The position numbers and the translations under genes are program-made. A DNA stretch of 6,407 bases. Origin: Rhodospirillaceae bacterium (GTDB taxonomy: Bacteria; Pseudomonadota; Alphaproteobacteria; Micavibrionales; Micavibrionaceae). Below the pieces are notes generated by a model, which saw nothing but the letters and a program-made list of their open reading frames with translations, searched no databases and was not told the origin of the DNA. Each line of letters opens with the position of its first letter. Within the stretch, counting starts at the first letter, position 1. Where the stretch lies: assembly GCA_003452275.1 (NCBI GenBank), contig DMIT01000098.1, positions 1,838 to 8,244 on the forward strand, in the 5' to 3' direction. Below, piece after piece: positions 1 through 5,787 of this stretch.

Positions 1-1487
1 GTTCTGATTTCATGGCTGACAACCGCCAAGAACGCGGATTTCGCGCGGTTGGCTTCGTCTGCGGCCTCTTTGGCTTTACGCATATCTTCATTCTGTTGGG
101 CGCTTTTGACCTGAAGGTCTGCCATCAATTTTCGTTCTTGTTCAATCACCTGCATTAAGCGGTAATATTCTGATTTTTCTTTGGCTTCGTGGATTTGCGT
201 GACTTCTTTTTCCGCGATCTGGTTATCGGAAAACAGGTCTGCGGGTATTTCCGCATCTGCCATAACAGATTTTTCGACGGGAATTTTACTGCTAATCGCT
301 ACCAAGAGGGCGCAGATTAAAAGGAGGGAGGGAAGAAGAAGAGTCACCTCATTGGTCGGAGCAAGGCCGAAATTTAAAATAATGACCCATGTTAAAAGTA
401 TGAAAAGGAAAAAAGCTGTGTTGGCGATATGTGTATAAGCTAGCCGCTTGTTGCTTAGCGATGTTCCCCATGTAATCCCCATAATCAGCATCAAACTAAA
501 AATGACGGGTACGAAAATAAGGAAAATGGCAATTGAGGGAAGGGATTTTAAAATAACCACTCCTACTAGATTGGTCATCAGGCTAGCACTGGTGATGCCC
601 CCTAGAAAGCTTAGAGACAGTTCATGCCTGTTTCTTTTGACAAAAATAAAGCTCAGCATCAATCCTTGCGATGTGATAATCCATACCGCTGGGTAAGCCA
701 GTTCCATATCCATCTTGCTAAAGTAAATGAATTTGGAATTAATCAATAAGACAAAGGAAAATGACAGGCAAATAATGGAGAGGAAGACATCAGAGAAGGA
801 AGAACTGTCTTTTGCAGTTTTTAAGAAATATATAAATCCGCTAAATGCCAAAAGGATTACCAGGCGGGAACTTAGAAACTCAAGTACATTGGTTTGGTTA
901 GGGTCATGCAGGCTGAGTTTGATATAGTTAGGGGCAATCAAATTGGGTTTCACATACAGAATGAAAAAATTTGTTTGATTGGCCGGAACTTTCAAGGTCA
1001 GGGATTCGCCGATATTTCTGTTTTTTTCATATGAATTGCGGGTATTCACCAGATATTCTCTGCTGTTCATATTATAAAGGACTATTTCCTTGAGGGGAGA
1101 AAATCGTCCGTCTTTTAATGTGCCTAGATCAAGGGCCCATGTCTCTTTCTTACTGTTATTGACAATCGGAAAAACAATCCATGTTCCAGCTTCTTGATGG
1201 CCGATTCCGATATGGCTGCTCAGAACGGGAGAAGAGGCTATATCTCCGCTTCTGACCATTTGTTCGATCGTTTGTAGGCTGATCGGGGACTCGTCTTCTT
1301 TTAAAGCATAGATTTTACCGTCAAAATCATAATCTGACTGGTTATCCATTAATTGAATGGCCTGATATTGGGCGGGTCGAGCGGTCTGGGCAATTTGTGC
1401 ATGGACATAAGGGGCCGAACTTAGTGACAATATGAATATTGCCATTTTCAGACAGAAATCTCGAAACCCTGATTGTTTTATAAGCAT
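1..1487 (-). CDS. 7TMR-DISM sensor histidine kinase, N-terminal 495 residues (C-terminus beyond window)
   Basis: Membrane sensor kinase expected to detect a periplasmic or membrane signal and autophosphorylate on histidine. Reading the minus strand from ATG 1487 gives a basic N-terminus, a hydrophobic core and a likely signal-peptidase site after VHA (residue 30). Residues about 55-185 form a soluble domain resembling 7TMR-DISMED2 (TWIVFPIVNNS, then a W-L-D-L-G segment and EIVLYN). Seven hydrophobic helices follow, at roughly 204-221, 232-256, 263-284, 289-313, 316-340, 351-374 and 379-399. A charged, Glu/Lys/Gln-rich coiled coil (about 415-480) leads into a HisKA H-box, AFLAVVSHEIR, with the phosphoacceptor His492 at bases 12-14. 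The ATPase domain and any receiver domain lie outside the window. The H-box type is common in hybrid kinases, so a receiver is possible but not seen. No clear Shine-Dalgarno precedes ATG 1487. An in-frame GTG at 1514 and the Met at residue 15 are alternative starts, but the 1487 start gives the most normal signal peptide. It lies in the same direction as purMN, after a 92-base gap, and is probably separately regulated. The ligand cannot be told from sequence. Confidence 0.93.
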   Translation of the reverse strand, partial: MLIKQSGFRDFCLKMAIFILSLSSAPYVHAQIAQTARPAQYQAIQLMDNQSDYDFDGKIYALKEDESPISLQTIEQMVRSGDIASSPVLSSHIGIGHQEAGTWIVFPIVNNSKKETWALDLGTLKDGRFSPLKEIVLYNMNSREYLVNTRNSYEKNRNIGESLTLKVPANQTNFFILYVKPNLIAPNYIKLSLHDPNQTNVLEFLSSRLVILLAFSGFIYFLKTAKDSSSFSDVFLSIICLSFSFVLLINSKFIYFSKMDMELAYPAVWIITSQGLMLSFIFVKRNRHELSLSFLGGITSASLMTNLVGVVILKSLPSIAIFLIFVPVIFSLMLIMGITWGTSLSNKRLAYTHIANTAFFLFILLTWVIILNFGLAPTNEVTLLLPSLLLICALLVAISSKIPVEKSVMADAEIPADLFSDNQIAEKEVTQIHEAKEKSEYYRLMQVIEQERKLMADLQVKSAQQNEDMRKAKEAADEANRAKSAFLAVVSHEIR

Positions 1488-1525
1488 ATAATTGACCAAA
1501 GAATAAGCGCCCACTATAGGCGAGT

Positions 1526-1549
1526 GATGGGAAAACTGAATATCCCATC
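1526..1549. repeat. 7-bp perfect inverted repeat upstream of the sensor kinase gene
   Basis: The arms GATGGGA (1526-1532) and TCCCATC (1543-1549) are exact reverse complements around a 10-base spacer. The repeat lies in the 92-base gap between the purN stop and the kinase start. Neither side has a T-run, so it is not a convincing intrinsic terminator. On the minus strand a TATAGT hexamer (1513-1518), one mismatch from the -10 consensus, lies just downstream of the repeat and about 26 bases before the kinase ATG, but the matching -35 (TTCAGT) is poor. The repeat could be an operator over the kinase promoter or an mRNA hairpin. A 7-bp palindrome can also arise by chance. Confidence 0.3.
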
Positions 1550-1579
1550 CAACTTTCGTCTAAAATCCTTAATATATAG

Positions 1580-2185
1580 TTATAAAACGGGCTGAAGTTT
1601 TGAGGCCATCATGCGGATGGCTTCGGGATAGGCGATATGTTCCTCTGCCAAAATTCTGGCGGCAAGGCTATCGGGTGTATCTCCAGCTATGACAGGAATA
1701 GATCTTTGTAGGATAATCTCTCCTTCATCCATTCCCGGGGTGACGTAATGGATGGTGCAGCCGCTTTCCGTATCACCTGAATCGAGGGCGCGTTCATGGG
1801 TATGAAGGCCTTTATGTTTTGGTAAAAGGGATGGGTGTATATTAATAATACGGCCTTCCCATGGGGTAATCAGGGTTGGAGATAAAAGTCTCATAAATCC
1901 TGCAAGACAGACCAGATCAATTTTGAATTCTGTTAAAATATCCAATATAGCCGTTTCAAATTCGGCTTTCGTCGCAAAATCTTTGTGAGATACGATGCGT
2001 GTTGTAATGTCGTTATCATGAGCTCTTACCAAGCCATAAGCATCATGGATATTAGAGATAACAACCCCGATTTCTGCGGGAAAATCATCGATACGACACG
2101 CATCGATGATCGATTGAAGGTTGCTCCCGCGTCCTGAAATCAAAACAGCAAGGCGTAATTTCGGCTTTTGGTTTAAGCTGCCCAT
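1580..2185 (-). CDS. purN: Phosphoribosylglycinamide formyltransferase (GART, PurN)
   Basis: Cytosolic enzyme of de novo purine synthesis that transfers the formyl group of 10-formyltetrahydrofolate to glycinamide ribonucleotide (GAR), giving formyl-GAR. The 201-residue protein is normal length for the folate-dependent PurN family. The GAR-phosphate-binding loop SGRGSN is at residues 17-22. The catalytic triad of the family is visible: Asn115 and His117 in NIHPSLLP, and Asp153 in GMDEGEI. The 36-residue His-Asp spacing equals that of E. coli PurN (His108, Asp144). The ATG at 2185 lies inside the last codons of purM (13-base overlap), so translational coupling with purM is likely; no strong Shine-Dalgarno of its own is seen. 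The stop at 1580-1582 is followed by an AT-rich gap with no recognisable terminator. All key residues are intact and nothing suggests a paralogue. Confidence 0.98.
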   Translation of the reverse strand: MGSLNQKPKLRLAVLISGRGSNLQSIIDACRIDDFPAEIGVVISNIHDAYGLVRAHDNDITTRIVSHKDFATKAEFETAILDILTEFKIDLVCLAGFMRLLSPTLITPWEGRIINIHPSLLPKHKGLHTHERALDSGDTESGCTIHYVTPGMDEGEIILQRSIPVIAGDTPDSLAARILAEEHIAYPEAIRMMASKLQPVL

Positions 2186-3237
2186 TCTGTATCCATATGA
2201 AGGATGTCAACACGGATGTCAGCATCATTTTTGATAACTCGGCCGATGACTGTGGCTATTTCCCCCGCTTGATTGAGCGCTAAACAAATTTCAGCGGCTT
2301 TGTTTTCAGGCACGATGGCAACCATTCCCAATCCACAATTATAGGTCACAGCCATATCGTCATTGCTCAGGTTCCCGAATTTTTTCAGCCATTTGAAAAC
2401 AGCCTGGAAGTTCCAGAGTCTGGCATCAAGCTGGACGCCTAGGCCTTCTGGCAAAACACGCGGAATGTTTTCTGTTAAACCGCCACCGGTAATATGGGAC
2501 AATCCTTTAATCATTCCGTTCTGTTTAATCAGCGGAAGAAGGGCGCGGACATAGATTTTGGTAGGTTTCATCAGGGCATCGCCCAATGTCGCAGAACCTT
2601 CAAAGGGAGAAGTATCGGAATATGAAAATTTATTATCGGCCACGATTTTACGAACCAGAGAATATCCGTTTGAATGGATGCCGTTTGAGGCAATACCAAT
2701 GACCACGTCTCCCTCGGTAATGGTTTCACCGGTTAGAACATGTTCACGTTCAACGGCCCCCACAGAAAAACCGGCCAGATCATAATCGCCTTTTTCATAC
2801 ATGCTGGGCATTTCGGCAGTCTCACCACCGATCAGCGCGCATCCGGCTTGGTGGCATCCGTCTGCAATTCCCTTAATAACGGTGGCGGCTGTTTCAACAT
2901 TCAATTGGCTGCTGGCAAAATAGTCGAGAAAAAAGAGCGGTTCAGCACCTTGTACCAGAATATCATTAACGCACATCGCAACCAGATCAATGCCAACGGT
3001 GTCATGTTTATCGGCATCAATGGCGATACGCAGTTTTGTTCCTACGCCATCGGTCGAGGACACAAGGATTGGATCGTTAAATCCTGCGGCTTTTGTATCA
3101 AAAAGAGCGCCAAACCCCCCAAGGCCTCCCATGGTGCCTGACCTGTTGGTTGCTTTCGCAAAAGGCTTGATCCGTTCAACGAGTGCATCTCCGGCAACAA
3201 TATCAACACCAGCTTCTTTATAAGCATTTGCTTTCAT
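2173..3237 (-). CDS. purM: Phosphoribosylformylglycinamidine cyclo-ligase (AIR synthetase, PurM)
   Basis: Cytosolic enzyme that uses ATP to close the imidazole ring of formylglycinamidine ribonucleotide, giving aminoimidazole ribonucleotide, two steps after PurN. The 354 residues cover the whole family (usually about 340-355). Visible signatures are the glycine-rich N-terminal segment ([10 protein letters not shown], 34-43), the nucleotide/metal-binding STDGVGTKL (61-69), [12 protein letters not shown] (82-93), GGETAEMP (137-144), [11 protein letters not shown] (184-194), HITGGG (248-253) and NCGLGM (300-305). The N-terminal ATP-binding and C-terminal halves are both intact. An AGAAAGG ribosome-binding site (3250-3256) lies 12 bases before the ATG, slightly far but usable. 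It is the first gene of a purM-purN unit, transcribed away from the DUF2066 gene; its promoter must lie in or beyond the 63-base divergent gap. I see no clear purine riboswitch or PurR box. Confidence 0.99.
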   Translation of the reverse strand: MKANAYKEAGVDIVAGDALVERIKPFAKATNRSGTMGGLGGFGALFDTKAAGFNDPILVSSTDGVGTKLRIAIDADKHDTVGIDLVAMCVNDILVQGAEPLFFLDYFASSQLNVETAATVIKGIADGCHQAGCALIGGETAEMPSMYEKGDYDLAGFSVGAVEREHVLTGETITEGDVVIGIASNGIHSNGYSLVRKIVADNKFSYSDTSPFEGSATLGDALMKPTKIYVRALLPLIKQNGMIKGLSHITGGGLTENIPRVLPEGLGVQLDARLWNFQAVFKWLKKFGNLSNDDMAVTYNCGLGMVAIVPENKAAEICLALNQAGEIATVIGRVIKNDADIRVDILHMDTEWAA

Positions 3238-3238
3238 T

Positions 3239-3266
3239 TTGAAAATTAGCCTTTCTGTTGTAAACT
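3239..3266 (+). promoter_or_regulatory. Candidate sigma-70-type promoter for the DUF2066-AI-2E-hdaA operon
   Basis: TTGAAA (3239-3244, five of six matches to the -35 consensus) is followed after 16 bases by TAAACT (3261-3266, four of six matches to the -10 consensus). The predicted transcript start is near 3273-3275, giving a leader of about 26 bases before ATG 3301. It would also make a start at GTG 3274 leaderless, which favours ATG 3301 as the DUF2066 start. No equally good promoter was found for purM in the opposite direction. Prediction from consensus only. Confidence 0.35.
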
Positions 3267-3282
3267 AATAGATGTGCAACAG
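3255..3282. promoter_or_regulatory. Dyad-symmetric candidate operator in the purM/DUF2066 divergent region
   Basis: The 6-base arms CTGTTG (3255-3260) and CAACAG (3277-3282) are exact reverse complements separated by 16 bases, so their centres are 22 bases apart, about two helical turns. The right arm sits within TGTGCAACAG. The dyad overlaps the proposed -10 of the rightward promoter and the leader of purM, where a regulator could affect both directions. Short arms make chance occurrence quite possible, and no known regulator consensus is recognised. Confidence 0.25.
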
Positions 3283-3300
3283 TTATTTAGACGTTTTGAT

Positions 3301-4632
3301 ATGGCTCGTATAGTATTTTTTATCACCTTTTTAAGTCTTTTTTTAGTTGGTTTGTCCCCAAACCACGCATTTGCGGCCAGTTCCCCCTACAGTGTCAAAG
3401 GGGTTGAGGTTGATATTCTGGATGAAAGTGCTGTCAAAGCGCGGAATAGAGCCTTTATTGAAGCACAAAGGAAAGCGTTTGAAATCCTATCGACCCGCTA
3501 TTATGCCGAAGGTGAGTTAAAGGTTCTGAAAATCCCGAATGATGACACGCTTTCCGGCTTTATTCAGGATTTTAAAATTACCAGCGAACAAGTTTCCACC
3601 AAGCGTTATAAGGGGGTCTTTGATTTCAGGTTCAAAGCTGCCGCTGTTAACCAGCATTTTGGCCGCGGCCCGATTAATTTTGCAGGCGAGACCACATCTG
3701 AAATCAAGAAAGTTTTATTGATCCCTTATTATCATGAGGAAAAAAAAGCGATTATCTTCAATAAATCCCAAAATCCATTTTGGGGATCGTTGCTGGAAGA
3801 AAGCACTGCTTTCAAAAATGTGATTTTACCCGAAGGCACGATTCAGGATTTAACAGACATCGGAAATAAAAACTCGGGATATTTATCCCCGACAACGATC
3901 CGTCGCTTAAAGGCGCGTTATGAAGTCGGATATATTGCGATTGCCACCGCCAGCGTGAATTTAAGCGACCAAACGCAAATCAATGTTGATATACAAGATG
4001 CCAGTTCCGGCAAGATTATACCGATCACAAATTTTGATGCGGAACCTAAGGCCATTGCGAAACAAACCCTATCTGCCGTTGCTGAGATTGCCCAACCCAA
4101 AAAGGCAACATCAGTTGTATCCGATGCGGCGGGTAATCTGGTTGTTTCCGAAATAGGGGAAGGGGCCGATCAAACCGAGATTCCGCAATCGGAAATCAAT
4201 CCTGATTATTTTCGCCCGACTTACCAACGGGGCAGAATGCCACTTTCTGCGCGCGAGCAAATGATTCAAAAAGCGCAACAGCGTAATTCCGATCAAATGG
4301 CAAGCGTGGAAGGGAAGCGGGATGGCGCAATACCTGTTCAGCGGGGCATGGGAACTCCTGAAGACATCGAAGCTGCTGCAGATCAGGGAGAAGTGAATGT
4401 TCATGTCTTTTTTAACAGCATGTCAGAATGGGTGACTCTTCAAAAAGAAATGTCCCGTTTCGAAGGCATTCGCGGCATTCGTATCGTTACCTTGAAAACA
4501 AATCAGGGAGACGTCGTCATTGAATATAGTGATTGGAATAAATTATTGGCGTCCTTGAAGGCAAACGGATTTACTTTGAATCCTCAATCGGCAGATTCAT
4601 ATGTTCTGAAACGCCTGTCTGATGATTTCTAG
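3301..4632 (+). CDS. Exported DUF2066-family protein
   Basis: Function unknown. The assignment to DUF2066 rests on the conserved neighbourhood and on the N-terminal part (residues about 33-118), where VEVDILDESAVKARNRAF and the following AQRKAFEIL resemble the start of that family. ATG 3301 gives a clean signal peptide (short basic start, hydrophobic core, AFA cleavage site at residue 25), so the protein should be periplasmic or envelope-attached; there is no lipobox Cys. Residues 136-265 form a second alpha/beta region (KKVLLIPYY; YIAIATASVN). Residues 270-362 are a polar, Gln/Glu/Arg-rich linker, probably disordered. Residues 364-438 look like a compact C-terminal beta-alpha-beta-beta-alpha-beta unit (VNVHVFF; GIRIVTL; DVVIEYS; LLASLKANGF). 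An in-frame GTG at 3274 would add nine residues, but it coincides with the predicted transcript start; neither start has a clear Shine-Dalgarno. The length is 443 residues. It is the first gene of the probable operon with the AI-2E protein, 33 bases upstream of it, and hdaA. Confidence 0.88.
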   Translation: MARIVFFITFLSLFLVGLSPNHAFAASSPYSVKGVEVDILDESAVKARNRAFIEAQRKAFEILSTRYYAEGELKVLKIPNDDTLSGFIQDFKITSEQVSTKRYKGVFDFRFKAAAVNQHFGRGPINFAGETTSEIKKVLLIPYYHEEKKAIIFNKSQNPFWGSLLEESTAFKNVILPEGTIQDLTDIGNKNSGYLSPTTIRRLKARYEVGYIAIATASVNLSDQTQINVDIQDASSGKIIPITNFDAEPKAIAKQTLSAVAEIAQPKKATSVVSDAAGNLVVSEIGEGADQTEIPQSEINPDYFRPTYQRGRMPLSAREQMIQKAQQRNSDQMASVEGKRDGAIPVQRGMGTPEDIEAAADQGEVNVHVFFNSMSEWVTLQKEMSRFEGIRGIRIVTLKTNQGDVVIEYSDWNKLLASLKANGFTLNPQSADSYVLKRLSDDF

Positions 4633-4665
4633 GTTGGATTTAAATGAAAATGGAAAGCTTATAAA

Positions 4666-5787
4666 ATGAAACTCACTCCGCTGCAGACTTTTTGGGGATG
4701 TGCAGTCCTGATCGTGCTTCTTCTGGTCTGGACTTTTAAAACTGTTCTATTGCCCTTTGTTTTGGGAGCTACTATTGCGTATTTATTGAATCCTTTTGTG
4801 AATAAGATCTGCAAAAAAGGATTTAAAAGACCAACAGCAGTCCTTTGTATTCTGGGCGGATTTTTTCTCTTCGTAACTGTTATTTTGGCTGTTATCACGC
4901 CTATCCTCTTCCGTGAGGCGACCGGATTTATTGAATCTGCGCCAGCCTATGCCCAAAGAGTCTGGGAACTGGCGGAGCCGCGCATTATGTGGATACAGGA
5001 ACGTCTGGGATATACAATTACCCAAGAGCAAATTCAGACAGTCCTTGAAGATAATGTCGGAAAAGCCTTACAAATCGGCAAGGGTGTTTTGGGTGGTCTG
5101 ACCATGGGGGGGATCGCTATCGTGGATTTCTTGACCACACTTTTAATCACTCCGGTTGCCGCATATTTCCTGATGAAAGAATGGCCCGGTATCGTATCCT
5201 GGGTGAAAGGGATTATTCCGCGCGATCATATTGCAACAATTTCCATTCTGGGCAAAAAGATCGACCTGAAAATTTCCGGATTTGTGCGCGGGCAGATTAC
5301 AATTTGTGTGGCGCTGGGGTTTGTCTATGCCGTGGCCCTTTCTATCGCAGGACTGAATTACGGCTTTGTCATCGGCCTTTCAACCGGAATTCTATCGATC
5401 ATTCCATTCGTCGGGTCAACTCTCGGGTTGGTGACCAGCGTGGTTGTCGCATTCTTGCAAACCGGCGGTGACCTGACTTTTGTCGGCATTATTGCCTGTA
5501 TATTCTTTGCAGGCCAATTTGTTGAAGGCAATTTTATTACCCCTAAATTAATGGGGGATAGTGTAGGACTTCACCCCCTGTGGATTATCTTTGCATTAAT
5601 GGCTGGCGGGTCATTGATGGGTTTATTGGGAATGTTTCTGGCTGTACCCGTTGCCGCAAGTATCGGCGTTCTTGTCAATTTCGCGATTTCGGAATATAAG
5701 AAAAGCCCGTATTACCAAAAAAACGATCCCATAGAAAATTCGGCTCAGGAGGCCTCACAAGATCAAAGCACAACAACTGCCCCTTGA
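4666..5787 (+). CDS. AI-2E family (PerM/TqsA-type) inner-membrane transporter
   Basis: Polytopic inner-membrane protein of the AI-2E exporter superfamily. Members are linked to export of autoinducer-2 (TqsA) or to sodium/proton antiport, but most, including PerM-like ones beside hda, have no proven substrate. The 373 residues match the family length. Hydrophobic segments lie at about 11-45 (probably two), 57-81, 146-169, 209-230, 233-263, 270-287 and 303-341, with a soluble helical loop at 84-140. Family signatures seen are GFVRGQ (205-210), PFVGSTLG (247-254) and the PKLMGDSVGLHPLW segment (293-306). The C-terminal 30 residues are hydrophilic (Gln/Ser/Thr-rich) and their codons contain the ribosome-binding site and proposed start of hdaA. 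GGAAAG (4652-4657), eight bases before ATG 4666, is the ribosome-binding site. No terminator is seen in the 33-base gap after the DUF2066 gene, so co-transcription is likely. The substrate cannot be inferred here. Confidence 0.95.
   Translation: MKLTPLQTFWGCAVLIVLLLVWTFKTVLLPFVLGATIAYLLNPFVNKICKKGFKRPTAVLCILGGFFLFVTVILAVITPILFREATGFIESAPAYAQRVWELAEPRIMWIQERLGYTITQEQIQTVLEDNVGKALQIGKGVLGGLTMGGIAIVDFLTTLLITPVAAYFLMKEWPGIVSWVKGIIPRDHIATISILGKKIDLKISGFVRGQITICVALGFVYAVALSIAGLNYGFVIGLSTGILSIIPFVGSTLGLVTSVVVAFLQTGGDLTFVGIIACIFFAGQFVEGNFITPKLMGDSVGLHPLWIIFALMAGGSLMGLLGMFLAVPVAASIGVLVNFAISEYKKSPYYQKNDPIENSAQEASQDQSTTTAP
5747..5752 (+). promoter_or_regulatory. Perfect AGGAGG ribosome-binding site for hdaA, within the AI-2E gene
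   Basis: AGGAGG is a full match to the anti-Shine-Dalgarno sequence and lies inside the 3' end of the AI-2E coding region. Nine bases separate it from ATC 5762, an ordinary spacing for initiation. It decides the hdaA start: the only other possible initiators in frame nearby are CTG 5777 (24 bases away) and GTG 5828 (75 bases away), both badly placed, and ATT 5738 lies upstream of it. Confidence 0.75.

Noticed and set aside
181..927. Three plus-strand open frames at 181-438, 448-696 and 727-927
   Set aside because: They lie opposite the continuous minus-strand kinase frame with clear domain signatures; their products are low-complexity and unlike known proteins.
1342..1548. Minus-strand open frame of 68 codons near the kinase start
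   Set aside because: It is out of frame with the kinase signal peptide and DISMED2-like domain, which read cleanly from 1487; it is a shadow frame.
1526..1549. Intrinsic terminator for purN
   Set aside because: The stem is only 7 bp with a 10-base loop, and there is no T-run on either strand.
2363..3223. Several open frames on both strands within purM
   Set aside because: All overlap a complete, motif-rich purM and have no recognisable features.
3238..3300. CtrA box or GANTC (CcrM) site controlling the divergent genes
   Set aside because: No TTAA-N7-TTAA and no GANTC occur in this gap, so typical alphaproteobacterial cell-cycle control is not supported here.
4659..5471. Alternative frames within the AI-2E gene
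   Set aside because: The AI-2E frame explains the region, with membrane helices and family motifs; the others are shadows.
4666..5787. Autoinducer-2 quorum-sensing exporter function for the AI-2E gene
   Set aside because: The family name does not establish the substrate; no luxS or lsr gene is in the window, and PerM-like members near hda have no proven AI-2 role.
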